Positions 25,401 through 35,195 are shown, numbered from the stretch's first letter. The stretch: 64,000 bases of DNA from Yeosuana marina (GCF_011762485.1 NZ_JAAKGI010000046.1:124686-188685), one strand, 5' to 3'. Numbers and translations: made by a program. The notes: generated from the sequence alone by a model not told the origin.

Positions 25401-28400
25401 CCAACGTCTTTTGTTGTGATAGGAATAGAAATTGATTTTTTATTATTGTTAAGTTGAATGATTTGTGTTTTTACAATTTGATGGTCTTTTTCAACAGTTA
25501 CTGTTACATTCAGATTTTCTGCTGCAGAAGCAAACGTTACAACTGCATTTTCTCCTGCTTTGTAATTAGATTTATCGGTCGTTACGCTGAATAATTGATT
25601 ATCAGCTAACAATGTATCATAATCGCTATACAAAGTGGTTTTAATTTCATCTTTTACTAACTGACCGAATTTATCTTTGCTTTCTAGAGTGATGATGTAT
25701 TGTCCGGATTGCCATTTTTTAATATTTCCTAAAACAAGTTCTTTTGATTTTTCTGTGTTAAATTGTTTTTCAAAAACCAAATTTCCTTTTTTCCAATTAT
25801 TAGAATCGTGTTCATTAGTATAAGCATCATGCGGAAAGAGGTTTTTAAAAGCTTCTTCTGAAAATTCTTGATAATCGGGTGATGCCCAAGGACGTTGTCT
25901 TAAAACAGTTTTTGGAGCCTGTAGCTTGTATATTTTAACAACACCAGTTGCAGGAACAAATTCTCCATTAAGATTCTTAGTGTCTATTTTAATAGTTTGA
26001 TCCTTTTTGTTTTTGTCGAGCTTATCTTCAAGACTCATATGAGCAATCAACGCATGATATCCTACCTTTACAAGGGTTGTAGCACTTCGGGTTTCACCAT
26101 TCAAATCGGTCACATCAGCAGTGATTTCGTAATTGAAAATAGGTAAACTACTTTTATCGACACTTTGGTCTGGTTGTGCTTTAAAGGTAATTTCAAATTC
26201 ACCTTTATCGTTGGTCGTGGTTTCTCCATGTGTGATTTCTTGGGGTTCGCTATTAAACCATGGGCGATACCAAAAATACCATTGTGGATATTCCACTTTT
26301 CGATGAACTCTATAAACCACTTTGGCGTCTGTAATAGAGCTGCCGGCATAGGCTAGGGCGGTTCCTTTTACAGTTACCGAATCATTAACTTTAAAGGTTT
26401 CTCTAATTGGATTAAATTTGGTTTCAAACTTAGGACGCTTGTATTCTTCTACAGAAAAATAGTGTTCTAAGTTAAAGTCTTCTTTATCACCATCAAATTC
26501 AATATGATATTCTCCATTTACCCCATTATTTGGCAAGATAAATTCGCCAGATACTGAGCCAAATTCATTGGTTTTAAACTCAAGTTCTGAAATTTCAACA
26601 TCATTAACATCATATAAAGTGGCATAAACAGGCTCGTTTGGAACCACTTCAGATTTGCCAATGTTTGTTTTTATGGCAATGGCTTTAAAATAAACGGTTT
26701 GTCCTGGTCTGTAAATACTACGGTCTGTAAATAAAAACGCTTTGTAGTTAGTTTCTTCCTTTTCTCTTTTATAATATGGATTGACGTAATAGTCTCCAAA
26801 ATACGCCGTATCATTTCCGTAGGTTACTTTGGTGCTTATATTTTTATATTGGTCTTTAGTTTTTTCAATGTTTATTTGTCCATAACTGTTTGTTGAAAAC
26901 GTCTCTGTTTGTATACCTCTGCTATTGTTTTCGGTATAACTCAATTCAATAGACGCATTGCTTATAGGCTTACCATTGGTTCTGTCAATAACTTGGAAAG
27001 TTTTATGTTGGTTACTTTCATTTTCAACCAGTGCTAAATTGGTCACTTGGAGTGTGCTGAAAGCAACAATTTCTGGATCGTCTTTTGTTGAAGCGAAAAC
27101 TAAATAGGAGCCATTATTAAGTTTGGGAATTGCAACTTCGGTAGCGTGATTTTGATAGTCATGTTCATTGCGTAGCTTACTTTCCCATTGCGAAAACACA
27201 TCTAACTTTTTAATAAAGGCTAATTGCTCGTCTTTTCTGTAATTTTCGTTGAATTTCTTTAGCTCGCTTCTGGTTAATTTAAACATTGAAAACTCAAGAG
27301 TTTCTAAGTTTTTGTAACTCACTAATAGACGTGCATGTTGTTGAATTGGTAAATAGCTCTCCGTTGTAATTTTAAGTGATTGTTGTTCAATTTGTTGTTT
27401 TAAAACGGTGCATTTTTCAGCGCCTTTGCTTTTCGGAAATTTAGTTATAACCGAGTTGCAAATATCAATAGCAGCCTTAGCTTTCCAACGGTTTTCTTCA
27501 TTTGTTTTAGGTTTATATTGAGCGCTTTGTTGAAAGTATACAGAGGCAATTTCAAAATCATATAAACCAGAAACCTCATGAGATTTCAGTTTTTCACTTT
27601 CCGTTTTAAGAACGTCGAGTAAAAGGGATTCTTTATTACTAAACGTACCATATTGATTTACTAATTTTAAGCGTTCAATATTAATATCTGCTAAAGCAAA
27701 AGGCTGCTTGTCTTTTAAATGAAAAGCAATTACATCTTGATAAATTTTTAAAGCCTTCAATTGGAGGGAGGTTGAATCTTTAGATTCTATTTCTAAATTA
27801 GAAAATGTAAAATCATCACATAAAAAATCAGGATTGTCAATCTCAAATTTATAGACAGGTTTGGTAATACTTGTTTCAGGAGTTTTATAAAAGTCTAAAG
27901 CTTCATGATTTAAAAAATCAAATAACGTTGGTCTGTATATTTTAGAATCTTTTTGAAGAACCAATAGGTCGTCATAGTTGCTTAAAGGCTCTAGTTGAAG
28001 CATCGAGGCATTCTTTAACGACTTCTGAAAGTGCGTATTAATTTCATTAAAAAGAGTTTGCAAATCCCACGTTCTAAAATCGGTAGCATCTACTTTTTCT
28101 TCTGTTTTGGTGCGATTATAAAATTGCCATCTGTTTTGGTTAAAATATTGCCAATACATATTAGCGAGCAAACTTTCTAAAATATTTTTAGTAGGAAATG
28201 TGCTTTCCGAAATAGCAGTTTTAAAATCGTTTATAATTTTCAACTGCGCATCTTCTTCTAAAACTAATGAAAATTTACTTTTATAAACTAGGCATTTAAT
28301 TTGTTGGGAAGTGTTTTTATCCTTTTTAGCTTGTTTTGAAATGTTTTCTACAATTTTTAAGGCCGATTTTGGTAAACCATCCATTTCAAATTGTTCAACT

Positions 28401-28489
28401 TGACGCCATTGCAAATTATACGTATTATTTTGCGCTTGAGAAAAATGAGCAAAAAGTAAAATTACTAATACAGAATATAGATGTTTCAT
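22421..28489 (-). CDS. Large alpha-2-macroglobulin family protein
   Basis: 2022 residues with a signal peptide ending F-S-Q-A-Q. It has an N-terminal helical region of about 480 residues and MG-type beta domains from about 500 (Y-R-P-G-Q-T-V-Y-F-K, the MG2 hallmark). The bait and A2M region around 1230-1300 (F-F-P-Q-L-Q-T-D, W-K-L-Q-L-L-A-H) and a thioester motif Cys1479-N-E-Q follow. The last part forms the toroid and receptor-like domains. Bacterial A2Ms trap attacking proteases in the periplasm or at the surface. The CxEQ motif suggests covalent trapping is possible. Odd features: a TonB-receptor-like stretch (1168-1226) and an in-frame REP-like sequence near residue 1610. No pbpC gene is adjacent. 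Confidence 0.9.
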   Translation of the reverse strand: MKHLYSVLVILLFAHFSQAQNNTYNLQWRQVEQFEMDGLPKSALKIVENISKQAKKDKNTSQQIKCLVYKSKFSLVLEEDAQLKIINDFKTAISESTFPTKNILESLLANMYWQYFNQNRWQFYNRTKTEEKVDATDFRTWDLQTLFNEINTHFQKSLKNASMLQLEPLSNYDDLLVLQKDSKIYRPTLFDFLNHEALDFYKTPETSITKPVYKFEIDNPDFLCDDFTFSNLEIESKDSTSLQLKALKIYQDVIAFHLKDKQPFALADINIERLKLVNQYGTFSNKESLLLDVLKTESEKLKSHEVSGLYDFEIASVYFQQSAQYKPKTNEENRWKAKAAIDICNSVITKFPKSKGAEKCTVLKQQIEQQSLKITTESYLPIQQHARLLVSYKNLETLEFSMFKLTRSELKKFNENYRKDEQLAFIKKLDVFSQWESKLRNEHDYQNHATEVAIPKLNNGSYLVFASTKDDPEIVAFSTLQVTNLALVENESNQHKTFQVIDRTNGKPISNASIELSYTENNSRGIQTETFSTNSYGQINIEKTKDQYKNISTKVTYGNDTAYFGDYYVNPYYKREKEETNYKAFLFTDRSIYRPGQTVYFKAIAIKTNIGKSEVVPNEPVYATLYDVNDVEISELEFKTNEFGSVSGEFILPNNGVNGEYHIEFDGDKEDFNLEHYFSVEEYKRPKFETKFNPIRETFKVNDSVTVKGTALAYAGSSITDAKVVYRVHRKVEYPQWYFWYRPWFNSEPQEITHGETTTNDKGEFEITFKAQPDQSVDKSSLPIFNYEITADVTDLNGETRSATTLVKVGYHALIAHMSLEDKLDKNKKDQTIKIDTKNLNGEFVPATGVVKIYKLQAPKTVLRQRPWASPDYQEFSEEAFKNLFPHDAYTNEHDSNNWKKGNLVFEKQFNTEKSKELVLGNIKKWQSGQYIITLESKDKFGQLVKDEIKTTLYSDYDTLLADNQLFSVTTDKSNYKAGENAVVTFASAAENLNVTVTVEKDHQIVKTQIIQLNNNKKSISIPITTKDVGGFAVNYSFAAFNSFQSGTEIISVPYPKTDLEIETTTFRDKLQPGTDETWSFTIKGPQGDKVSAELLASMYDASLDQFKSHTWSFNPINTPAYYSYNQSRAYQSFGIQNFRVHNKRVYYNYQQQNYDTFNWFGFYFGNNNSIRIRDNASISKTLSGIVSGVQIVEAEEVEEDIDVPFIKVSGNNTLDEVVTVGYGEKKEKNSEDKEQSEDLNFDNIQIRKNLQETAFFFPQLQTDKDGNVSFSFTTPEALTQWKLQLLAHTKNLESTTKTLTTVTQKELMVIPNVPRFLRQGDQITISSKIANLTDKQLSGQAILLLTDAVSGNEINVKLNNSENNKSFTVETKGNTQVSWDLTIPDDVDAVQYKIIAKAGDFSDGEQNALPVLSNRMLVTETLPMWVRSNETRTFTLDKLKTNTSTTLKNHKLTLEITSNPAWYVVQALPYLMEYPYECNEQTFSRYYANVLASHIANSNPRIQEVFNQWKNSDALISNLEKNEELKSILIQETPWLRDAQSDTEQKKRMALLFDLNKMTNELQSAIQKLENNQMNSGGWAWFNGGRENRYITQHIITGFGHLSKLGVTSSTVETSQMIEKAINYLDVEFVKEYKNLKKYDAKADLSKDHLSYTQLHYLYMRSFYPEIKKSKEVEDITNYYQTQIQKYWLSRSLYAKGLMALVSDRFGDKKTAKSILKSLKETSITSDVLGMYWKENTNSWYWYQAPIETQSLLIEAFSEIENDTKTIDNLKIWLLKNKQTNRWKTTKATTDAVYALLLQGSDWLSVSNMVDVVIGGKKIEPSKLENVQVEAGTGYYQTSWNSSEIKPEMSKVTLTKKGDGIAWGSLYWQYFEDLDKITSAETPLKLKKKLFLKTNTDNGEQISEITKDTGLHVGDLVRVRIELRSDRNMEFVHMKDMRAAGLEPINVLSQYKWQDGLGYYESTKDASTNFFFDYLPKGVYVFEYDLRVNNSGNMSNGITTIQSMYAPEFSSHSEGTRVSVE

Positions 28490-28611
28490 TTAGTTAGTGT
28501 ATAAAATTTATTTCTAAATTACATTCAAAAGCCATTCCAAAAAACATTAAATGAGTAAACAATATTTTTGGATGAGTGAAGTTACTTATTTTAGCATTTA
28601 ATTAGAAAGTT

Positions 28612-28619
28612 TATTTTTG
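28612..28619 (+). promoter_or_regulatory. Promoter -7 element of TPR gene
   Basis: TATTTTTG matches TAnnTTTG. Transcription would begin near 28626, almost on the ATG at 28628, so the ATG at 28640 leaves more room for a leader. Confidence 0.4.
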
Positions 28620-28639
28620 CATAGTATATGGATCGTCAT

Positions 28640-29593
28640 ATGAAAATAGCGTGTTTATTTTTATTTATTCCTCTGGTAATAACCAGTCAAGTAAATCTTG
28701 ACAGGGTTGAAGCACTCATTAACGACAAACAATTTATACAAGCAGAATCTTTAGCAAAAGACTATTTAGAAACTGATGCAAATAATTTAAAAGCAATTGA
28801 ATTGTTAGGTGATATTTATGGGTTTCAAAAAAGATGGGATGACGCCATTAATGCTTATGGAAAGCTAGTAGAAAGTAATCCAAAAGTCGCAAATTACCAG
28901 TATAAATATGGCGGAGCCCTAGGTATGAAAGCATTATCGGTAAGTAAAGTAAGAGCCTTAGGAATTATTGGAGATGTAAAACAGGCCTTTTTAAAAGCCG
29001 CCGAGTTAGATCCGAATCACATAGATGCTCGTTGGGCCTTGGTGGAATTATACATGCAATTACCTGGTATATTTGGTGGTAGTAAAAGTGCGTCTTTAAA
29101 ATACGCCAATGAGTTAGAACAACTTTCTAAAGTGGATGGCTATTTAGCCAAAGGCTATATTTATGAATATGATAATGAACCAGAATTAGCTGAAACCTAT
29201 TATAAAAAAGCTATCAAAGAAGGCGGCTCTATAACCTGTTTTGATAAACTCACCAGTTTCTACGAAAGTAAAAATCAGCCAGAAAAAGCAATCCAGAATA
29301 TCGAAGAGGCGCAAAAAACCCACCAGCGCAATGCCTTGCATTATCAAATAGGTAAAGTGGCGGCCGAATACAATATTGAGTTGCAAAAAGGAGAAGCCTG
29401 CTTACAAACATATCTAAAAAACTTTTCTTCAAGAGATGGTGTCCCTAGAGCGTGGGCGCATTATCGTTTGGCTCAGATTTATATGTATAAAAAAAATAAG
29501 TCCGAAGCCCTCAAGCATATCGATTTGGCATTGGCAGAGCTACCCGAAATAAAACCGTTCAAAAAAGAAAAGGAAAAAATTTTAAATCTTTAA
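28640..29593 (+). CDS. Secreted tetratricopeptide-repeat protein
   Basis: 317 residues from the ATG at 28640 (M-K-I-A-C-L-F-L-F); an ATG four codons earlier is the alternative. The signal peptide covers about 18 residues. The rest is helical TPR: A-x-x-L-A-K-D-Y-L, L-G-D-I-Y-G-F-Q-K-R-W-D-D-A-I and later A-H-Y-R-L-A-Q-I-Y units. It is probably a periplasmic scaffold. I see no enzymatic motif. It is divergent from the macroglobulin gene, 138 bp upstream, and followed by a dispersed repeat. Confidence 0.8.
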   Translation: MKIACLFLFIPLVITSQVNLDRVEALINDKQFIQAESLAKDYLETDANNLKAIELLGDIYGFQKRWDDAINAYGKLVESNPKVANYQYKYGGALGMKALSVSKVRALGIIGDVKQAFLKAAELDPNHIDARWALVELYMQLPGIFGGSKSASLKYANELEQLSKVDGYLAKGYIYEYDNEPELAETYYKKAIKEGGSITCFDKLTSFYESKNQPEKAIQNIEEAQKTHQRNALHYQIGKVAAEYNIELQKGEACLQTYLKNFSSRDGVPRAWAHYRLAQIYMYKKNKSEALKHIDLALAELPEIKPFKKEKEKILNL

Positions 29594-29722
29594 TGTTTGG
29601 GCGTTACCACAAGGGTCGGGCTTTCACTACTCGCTTTTTTTGTTTTTTTTAAACAAAAAAGAGCTCAAACATTTAGCCTGCGTTGAGCGCAGTCAAACCG
29701 TTCAATCCCTAACGCAGAAATC
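29594..29722. repeat. Dispersed flavobacterial intergenic repeat
   Basis: The spacer begins with GGGCGTTACC and ends with CCCTAACGC, so GCGTTA (29601-29606) pairs with TAACGC (29710-29715). An inner stem of T-rich and A-rich arms (about 29634-29670) sits in the middle, and a GCGTTGAGCGCAGTC block (29680-29694) follows. I associate this GGGCGTTACC...TCGGGCTTTC...CCCTAACGC layout with repeats between genes in flavobacteria. No ORF fits. Confidence 0.6.
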
Positions 29723-29780
29723 ACGATTCCATATAAAAATTAGTAATTCAATCCGTATCTTTACGGTTCAAAATAAGTTT

Positions 29781-31136
29781 ATGAATGTACATTTTATCGC
29801 CATTGGCGGAAGTGCTATGCACAATTTAGCCATTGCGTTGCATAACAAAGGATATAACGTCACAGGAAGTGATGATGAAATTTTTGAACCCTCAAAATCG
29901 CGATTAGCAGTCAAAGGTATTTTGCCAGAATCATTTGGTTGGTTTCCAGAAAAGATTACCAAAGGTTTAGATGCTGTCGTTTTAGGGATGCATGCCAAGG
30001 CAGACAATCCAGAGTTGCTTAAAGCTCAAGAATTAGACTTGAAAATTTATAGCTATCCAGAGTTTTTGTACGAACAATCTAAATATAAAACTCGCGTGGT
30101 TATTGGTGGAAGTCATGGTAAAACGACCATTACATCCATGATTTTACATGTTATGCATTATCATGATATTGATGTCGATTATATGGTTGGAGCCCAATTA
30201 GATGGTTTTGATGTCATGGTAAAATTAACAGAAGACAATGATTTTATAGTTTTGGAAGGCGATGAATATTTAAGTTCTCCCATAGACAGACGACCAAAAT
30301 TTCACCTGTACAAACCCAATATTGCCTTGTTAAGTGGTATTGCCTGGGATCATATTAATGTATTCCCAACCTACGATAATTATGTCGAGCAGTTTCGCAT
30401 TTTTGTAGATTCTATTGTAAATGGCGGAAGTATTACCTACAACGAAGAAGATTTAGAAGTGAAACGTGTCGTTGAAGCCTCAGAAAACACGATTAGAAAA
30501 CTGCCATATCATACACCAGAATATACGGTTGAAAATGGACAAACACTTTTAGAAACTCCAGAAGGTCCATTGCCTATCGAAGTGTTTGGTGCTCATAATT
30601 TAAATAACCTAGCAGGAGCTAAGTGGATTTGCCAACATATGGGTGTTGATGAAGACGATTTTTACGAAGCTATTGCTAGTTTTAAAGGTGCTAGTAAGCG
30701 TTTAGAAAAAATAGCTGAAGGAAAAAATAGTGTAGCCTACAAAGATTTTGCTCATTCACCAAGTAAAGTAGAAGCTACTACTAAAGCGGTTAAAGCGCAA
30801 TATCAAGACCGAACCGTTGTGGCCTGTTTAGAGTTGCATACTTATAGCAGTTTGAATGCTGAATTTTTAAAAGAATACAAAGGAACATTAGATGCAGCCG
30901 ATGTGGCTGTTGTATTTTATTCACCACATGCGGTAGAAATTAAAAAGCTAGAAAAAGTAACCCATGAACAAATTGCTAACGCTTTTGAACGTGATGACTT
31001 AATTATTTACACCCACCCAGACGATTTTAAAAACTTCTTGTTTTCACAAGATTTTAAAAACAAAGCCTTATTATTGATGAGTTCTGGCGATTATGGCGGA
31101 CTAAATTTTAATGAGCTTAAGGGGTTGATTGTATAA
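29781..31136 (+). CDS. mpl: UDP-N-acetylmuramate:L-alanyl-gamma-D-glutamyl-meso-diaminopimelate ligase
   Basis: 451 residues from the ATG at 29781 (M-N-V-H-F-I-A-I-G-G-S-A-M-H-N); the 47 codons upstream lie in the dispersed repeat. It is a Mur-ligase with G-G-S-H-G-K-T-T as ATP loop, L-E-G-D-E-Y near residue 155 and a C-terminal domain with L-L-M-S-S-G-D-Y-G-G. Mpl attaches recycled murein tripeptide to UDP-MurNAc in peptidoglycan recycling. The gene is convergent with the M13 peptidase, only 13 bp apart. Confidence 0.93.
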   Translation: MNVHFIAIGGSAMHNLAIALHNKGYNVTGSDDEIFEPSKSRLAVKGILPESFGWFPEKITKGLDAVVLGMHAKADNPELLKAQELDLKIYSYPEFLYEQSKYKTRVVIGGSHGKTTITSMILHVMHYHDIDVDYMVGAQLDGFDVMVKLTEDNDFIVLEGDEYLSSPIDRRPKFHLYKPNIALLSGIAWDHINVFPTYDNYVEQFRIFVDSIVNGGSITYNEEDLEVKRVVEASENTIRKLPYHTPEYTVENGQTLLETPEGPLPIEVFGAHNLNNLAGAKWICQHMGVDEDDFYEAIASFKGASKRLEKIAEGKNSVAYKDFAHSPSKVEATTKAVKAQYQDRTVVACLELHTYSSLNAEFLKEYKGTLDAADVAVVFYSPHAVEIKKLEKVTHEQIANAFERDDLIIYTHPDDFKNFLFSQDFKNKALLLMSSGDYGGLNFNELKGLIV

Positions 31137-31149
31137 TTTTTTTGTTCTC

Positions 31150-33162
31150 CTACCAGATTGTTATTCTATCCTTTTCAGGTAAAAACATATTGTCTCCAGG
31201 TTCCACACTGAAAGCTTTGTAAAAAGGCGAAGTATTCATTAATGGACCATTGACTCGCCAGATTGGTGGTGAATGCGGGTTGTTGTTAATCCACAGACGA
31301 AGGTACTCATCTTTCATTTTCACTCTCCATATTTTGGCAACTGACAGAAAGAAGCGTTGATCAGGAGTAAAACCACCAATTTTTGTGGAGTCTTGTCCTT
31401 CTTGGGTCATTTTAAAAGCATCGTATGCAACAGCAATTCCAGCATTATCAGCCGTATTTTCACCAACGGTCATGGCGCCTTTAACATGTAAACTATCTAA
31501 TACAGTAAACGTACTGTATAAATCGATAACCTGCTGTATTCTTGATTTGAACTTTATGTAATCATCTGTTGTCCACCAATTTTTTACGTTACCATTTTTA
31601 TCATATTGTGCACCCTGATCATCAAAAGTATGAGTTATTTCATGTCCTATAACCATACCAATTCCGCCATAATTAAGCGCATCATCTGCAAGGTTATCAA
31701 AATAAGGAGCTTGTAAAATACCAGCAGGAAAGACAATCTCATTAGCAGAAGGATTATTATAGGCGGTAACGGTTGAAGGTGTTGTAAACCATTCTGTCTT
31801 ATCAACAGGTTTACCTAATTTTCTCAATTTACGCTGATATGCAGCAGCGGAAGCCGATACCACATTCTCAAAATAGGTAGTTCTTGTAACATGCACAGCG
31901 TTGTAATCTTTCCATGTATCGGGATACCCTATTTTTTTGGTGATGGCAAACAGTTTTTCCTTAGCTTTTTGTTTAGTGCTGTCGCTCATCCACTCTAACT
32001 TATCGATTCTAACTGCATATGCCTTTTGTACATTATTCACCAGTTCTAGCATCCGTTTCTTGGCATCTTCTGAAAAATATTTCTTTACATACAATTGTCC
32101 TAGGGCTTCGCCCAGATAATTGTCTACAGCATTGGCCATTTTTTCGCCACGTGACTTTTGTACTGACTGTCCTGAGAGTACTTTGGTAAACTCAAATGCA
32201 GCATCGACAAAAGTATTACTCAAGTCGGTTGCATAATTACTGATAGAATTTGCTTTCAGGTAAACTTTCCAATCTTGAATTGGTATAGACTTTAGAAGTT
32301 CGTTCAGTTTGTCATAATAAGCAGGTTGGCCGACATCGATAGAATCGGTTTGGGCACCTAAATGCTTTAGGAAATTAGTCCAACCAATGTTGGGATGGCT
32401 TTTTTCAAGATCAGTGACAGACATCTTATTGTAATTTGCTTTTACATCTCGAAGTTCAACCCTTGTTTTATGAGAAGCGGCGAGTTGCTTGTCAATATTG
32501 TAAACTAGATTAGCCTCTTTTTTTCCATCCTCGGCATTACTACCGGTTAGTTCAAATAAAGTAGCAAGATATTTTTTGTAGGCTTCTTGTATGACCACGG
32601 TTGATGAATCTGATTTGAAATAATAATCTCTATCGGGCAAGCCTATACCTGTTTGATATACATGGGCAATATTCATATTGCTATTTTGATCATCGGGAGA
32701 TACTCCAAAAGCTACCATAGAAGTATTGTATACTTTAGTTTCATCAGCTACGAACATCAATAATGAGTGAATATCATTAATAGACTCAATTTTGTCTAGT
32801 ATAGGCTTGATTGGATTATAACCGCGTTTGTTAATGGTAACGGTATCCATACCCGATGCGTAAAAATCACCTACTTTTTGTCCAATGCTTCCTGCTTTGT
32901 TATTACTTTTTGAAACGCTATCTAAAATACTTTGTAAGCGAATCCTTTGGGGATAGTTCATAAACATATAAGCCCCAACGCCTGCTTGGGTGTTTGGAAT
33001 TTGTATAGAATCGTACCATTTGCCATTTACATATTTAAAAAAATTATCGCCAGGGCGTATTGAAGAATCTATTCCCTTTATGTTTGCAAACTTTTTTTCT
33101 GATGGATTGGTGCATGCTCCTGATGATAGAATAACAACGCAAAGAATTATAAAATTTTTCAT
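31150..33162 (-). CDS. M13-family metallopeptidase (neprilysin/PepO-like) lipoprotein
   Basis: 670 residues. A lipoprotein signal peptide ends S-S-G-A-C, and lipid attachment at Cys17 is likely. The zinc site is V-I-G-H-E-I-T-H-T-F near residue 505, with the second motif G-E-N-T-A-D-N-A-G about 60 residues later. An N-terminal P-G-D-N-F-F-K-Y-V-N-G-K-W is typical of the family. The C-terminal end (L-P-E-K-D-R-I-T-I-W) retains an acidic Trp-terminated tail similar to the C-x-x-W of animal homologues but without the Cys. It would degrade peptides outside the cytoplasm. Confidence 0.93.
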   Translation of the reverse strand: MKNFIILCVVILSSGACTNPSEKKFANIKGIDSSIRPGDNFFKYVNGKWYDSIQIPNTQAGVGAYMFMNYPQRIRLQSILDSVSKSNNKAGSIGQKVGDFYASGMDTVTINKRGYNPIKPILDKIESINDIHSLLMFVADETKVYNTSMVAFGVSPDDQNSNMNIAHVYQTGIGLPDRDYYFKSDSSTVVIQEAYKKYLATLFELTGSNAEDGKKEANLVYNIDKQLAASHKTRVELRDVKANYNKMSVTDLEKSHPNIGWTNFLKHLGAQTDSIDVGQPAYYDKLNELLKSIPIQDWKVYLKANSISNYATDLSNTFVDAAFEFTKVLSGQSVQKSRGEKMANAVDNYLGEALGQLYVKKYFSEDAKKRMLELVNNVQKAYAVRIDKLEWMSDSTKQKAKEKLFAITKKIGYPDTWKDYNAVHVTRTTYFENVVSASAAAYQRKLRKLGKPVDKTEWFTTPSTVTAYNNPSANEIVFPAGILQAPYFDNLADDALNYGGIGMVIGHEITHTFDDQGAQYDKNGNVKNWWTTDDYIKFKSRIQQVIDLYSTFTVLDSLHVKGAMTVGENTADNAGIAVAYDAFKMTQEGQDSTKIGGFTPDQRFFLSVAKIWRVKMKDEYLRLWINNNPHSPPIWRVNGPLMNTSPFYKAFSVEPGDNMFLPEKDRITIW

Positions 33163-33263
33163 TGGCCCGATTAATTTTTCGAAATACTAGTAATTAGCAT
33201 ATTTGTAAACGAAGTTATAATTTTTTTTCTAACAAAATAATTGTTTAAGAATGGATATTAAAT

Positions 33264-34151
33264 TTATGCAAGCTTCTCCTTAAAAAAAGCAATCGTACGC
33301 TCCCAAGCTAAAGTGGCTGCTGCTTCATCATATCGCGGAGTGGTATTGTTATGAAACCCGTGATTAACATCAGGATAGATATAAGCAGTATGTTCAACAT
33401 TGTTTTCTTTTAAAGCAATTTCATAATCTGGCCAACCCGCATTAACTCGTGTATCTAATCCAGCATATTGCAACAATAATGGTGCTTTTATTTGTGCTGT
33501 TTCTTCGGCAGATGGTTGTCCGCCATAAAAAGGCACGGCCGCTTTAAGGTCGGGAAGTTTTACAGCCATCATATTGGCAATCCAGCCACCAAAACAAAAA
33601 CCAACAACACCTATATTGCCATCGCAATGTTCATGAGTTTTTAAATAGTTAAAAGCTGCGATAAAATCTTCAAGCATCTCGTAGCGGTCACGTTGGCGTT
33701 GTAAAGCCCTACCATCATCATCATTGCCCGGATACCCACCAAGTGGTGTTAAAGCATCTGGAGCTAAGGAAATAAAACCATCAACGGCTGTACGTCTTCC
33801 AACGTCTTCAATATAAGGATTTAAACCACGGTTTTCATGCACGACAATAATACCTGGAAATTTCGTTTTGCTATTATTAGGTTTTGATAAAAGTCCTTTG
33901 ATTGTGCCTCCACCTTTTGGAGAATCGTAAGTAATATAATCAGAATCGATACGATTATCGTCTGGTTTTACTAAAAGGTTATCCACATAATTAGGATTAA
34001 TAAAACTTAGCAAAGAAGACACGGTTAATCCGCCAATAGCGTAAAGGGATAATTTTTCAACAAACTGACGTCTGTCTATTTTGTTATGAGCATAATCGTC
34101 GTATAAATCAAAAACGTCTTGATTGATATCTTCTTTTTTTAGTGGTTTCAT
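33264..34151 (-). CDS. Dienelactone hydrolase family protein with Tat-like signal
   Basis: 295 residues. Near residue 27 an R-R-Q-F-V motif followed by a hydrophobic stretch (L-Y-A-I-G-G-L-T-V) looks like a Tat-type export signal. The alpha/beta-hydrolase body carries the Cys-Asp-His triad: G-F-C-F-G-G, A-G-L-D-T-R and N-H-G-F-H. It would cleave lactone or ester bonds in the periplasm; the substrate is unknown. It lies 14 bp after the two-domain lipoprotein and may be the last gene of the FecI/FecR-linked transcription unit. Confidence 0.85.
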   Translation of the reverse strand: MKPLKKEDINQDVFDLYDDYAHNKIDRRQFVEKLSLYAIGGLTVSSLLSFINPNYVDNLLVKPDDNRIDSDYITYDSPKGGGTIKGLLSKPNNSKTKFPGIIVVHENRGLNPYIEDVGRRTAVDGFISLAPDALTPLGGYPGNDDDGRALQRQRDRYEMLEDFIAAFNYLKTHEHCDGNIGVVGFCFGGWIANMMAVKLPDLKAAVPFYGGQPSAEETAQIKAPLLLQYAGLDTRVNAGWPDYEIALKENNVEHTAYIYPDVNHGFHNNTTPRYDEAAATLAWERTIAFFKEKLA

Positions 34152-34165
34152 AAAATATATGTTAC

Positions 34166-35134
34166 TTACTCTGAGACTATAAATGTTTTTAGCATATTCT
34201 TACTTGCCGGATTTGGTACTTCTGATATCAAGATGTAACGACCTGGCTCTAGATTTACAGTAAAATATCCTGTATCTCCGGCTATCATGTTATTAACACC
34301 TCCTAGAAAAGTAACTCCTTTTGGAGCAGGTTCAATGAGACCTTTTGGTTTAGACCAATCCATCCAATTATTAATTTCATCTAAATCAGCATTGTCGCTC
34401 AATTTAGCTAAATTGACATCATGACCTGTAAAGTTTTCATGTGCAATTTGATCTTTATAAAAAACTGAAAATGTATGAGGCCCTTTGCTAATGGAGTCAT
34501 TAAAAACAATACCTTCTGTACTTGAAATAGTAATTGCAATATCAGCTTTAGGCTCTATGTTTCCAGAATTAGTTTCAGAAACGATAACCTCTGTTGCCAT
34601 TCCCATTGAGGTATGCCAAACACCATTACTCATTTTTACATAACATTCTATAATATAATATCCAGGATTAAGTTTTACGGTTGTTTCAGTGACAAGACCA
34701 GGTGAAATTAAACCAGAGCCTCCATAATTTTTCATTTCCATAAACCAAGCTGGAAGTTTTCCAAATTGCGCAAAGCCCTCTTCTGCATTGCCTTCATTAA
34801 TAAGCTTCATGCCTTTGTCAAATGGAGGTAAAACGCGAGCTTTTACGCTATCTAAAGTTATGCCTTCAGGATATTTATCTATCAGAAAAAAGTGAGTTTG
34901 TGTTGAGGCATTTTTGTATCTAAAAGTGTTCCAACCTGAAGGAATGGTATCAGCCATTTGAAAATCCATATTTTCAGTAAGAATATTAATAACCTGCTCG
35001 TTTTCAATTTTAGGTTCTTCAGGTTTTCTTTCTTTTTTATCAAATTTACAGGAATACAAAGTCGCCGTAAAACTTATAATTAAAAGTGGCAATAAGATGT
35101 TCTTGAAAGGGAAAAGATGTGGTTGAGTTTTCAT
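34166..35134 (-). CDS. Two-domain lipoprotein of unknown function
   Basis: 322 residues. A long signal peptide ends T-L-Y-S-C (Cys29), lipid attachment being likely. Two beta-rich modules follow. Each has a segment like 'H-F-F/N-L-...-D', a conserved linker helix, and a closing L-x-P-G-Y/R-Y-I-I/L strand ([10 protein letters not shown] and [10 protein letters not shown]). This points to an internal duplication of a cupredoxin-like or Ig-like fold; no copper-ligand set is obvious. It lies between the TonB receptor and the hydrolase on the same strand, so it may serve the same substrate. Confidence 0.55.
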   Translation of the reverse strand: MKTQPHLFPFKNILLPLLIISFTATLYSCKFDKKERKPEEPKIENEQVINILTENMDFQMADTIPSGWNTFRYKNASTQTHFFLIDKYPEGITLDSVKARVLPPFDKGMKLINEGNAEEGFAQFGKLPAWFMEMKNYGGSGLISPGLVTETTVKLNPGYYIIECYVKMSNGVWHTSMGMATEVIVSETNSGNIEPKADIAITISSTEGIVFNDSISKGPHTFSVFYKDQIAHENFTGHDVNLAKLSDNADLDEINNWMDWSKPKGLIEPAPKGVTFLGGVNNMIAGDTGYFTVNLEPGRYILISEVPNPASKNMLKTFIVSE

Positions 35135-35195
35135 AATTTAAAATATTGGTTGGTTGAAATTGCTTATGTAACTTAATAAATATAAGAATATTAGG

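Noticed and set aside
26110-26356. Short ORFs on both strands within the macroglobulin gene
   Set aside because: They are alternative frames of a conserved beta-domain region.
29186-29432. Two minus-strand ORFs inside the TPR gene
   Set aside because: They are complements of the TPR coding frame and lack start context and family resemblance.
29640-29780. N-terminal extension of Mpl
   Set aside because: The sequence is the dispersed repeat; the Mur-ligase start M-N-V-H-F-I-A-I-G-G is at 29781.
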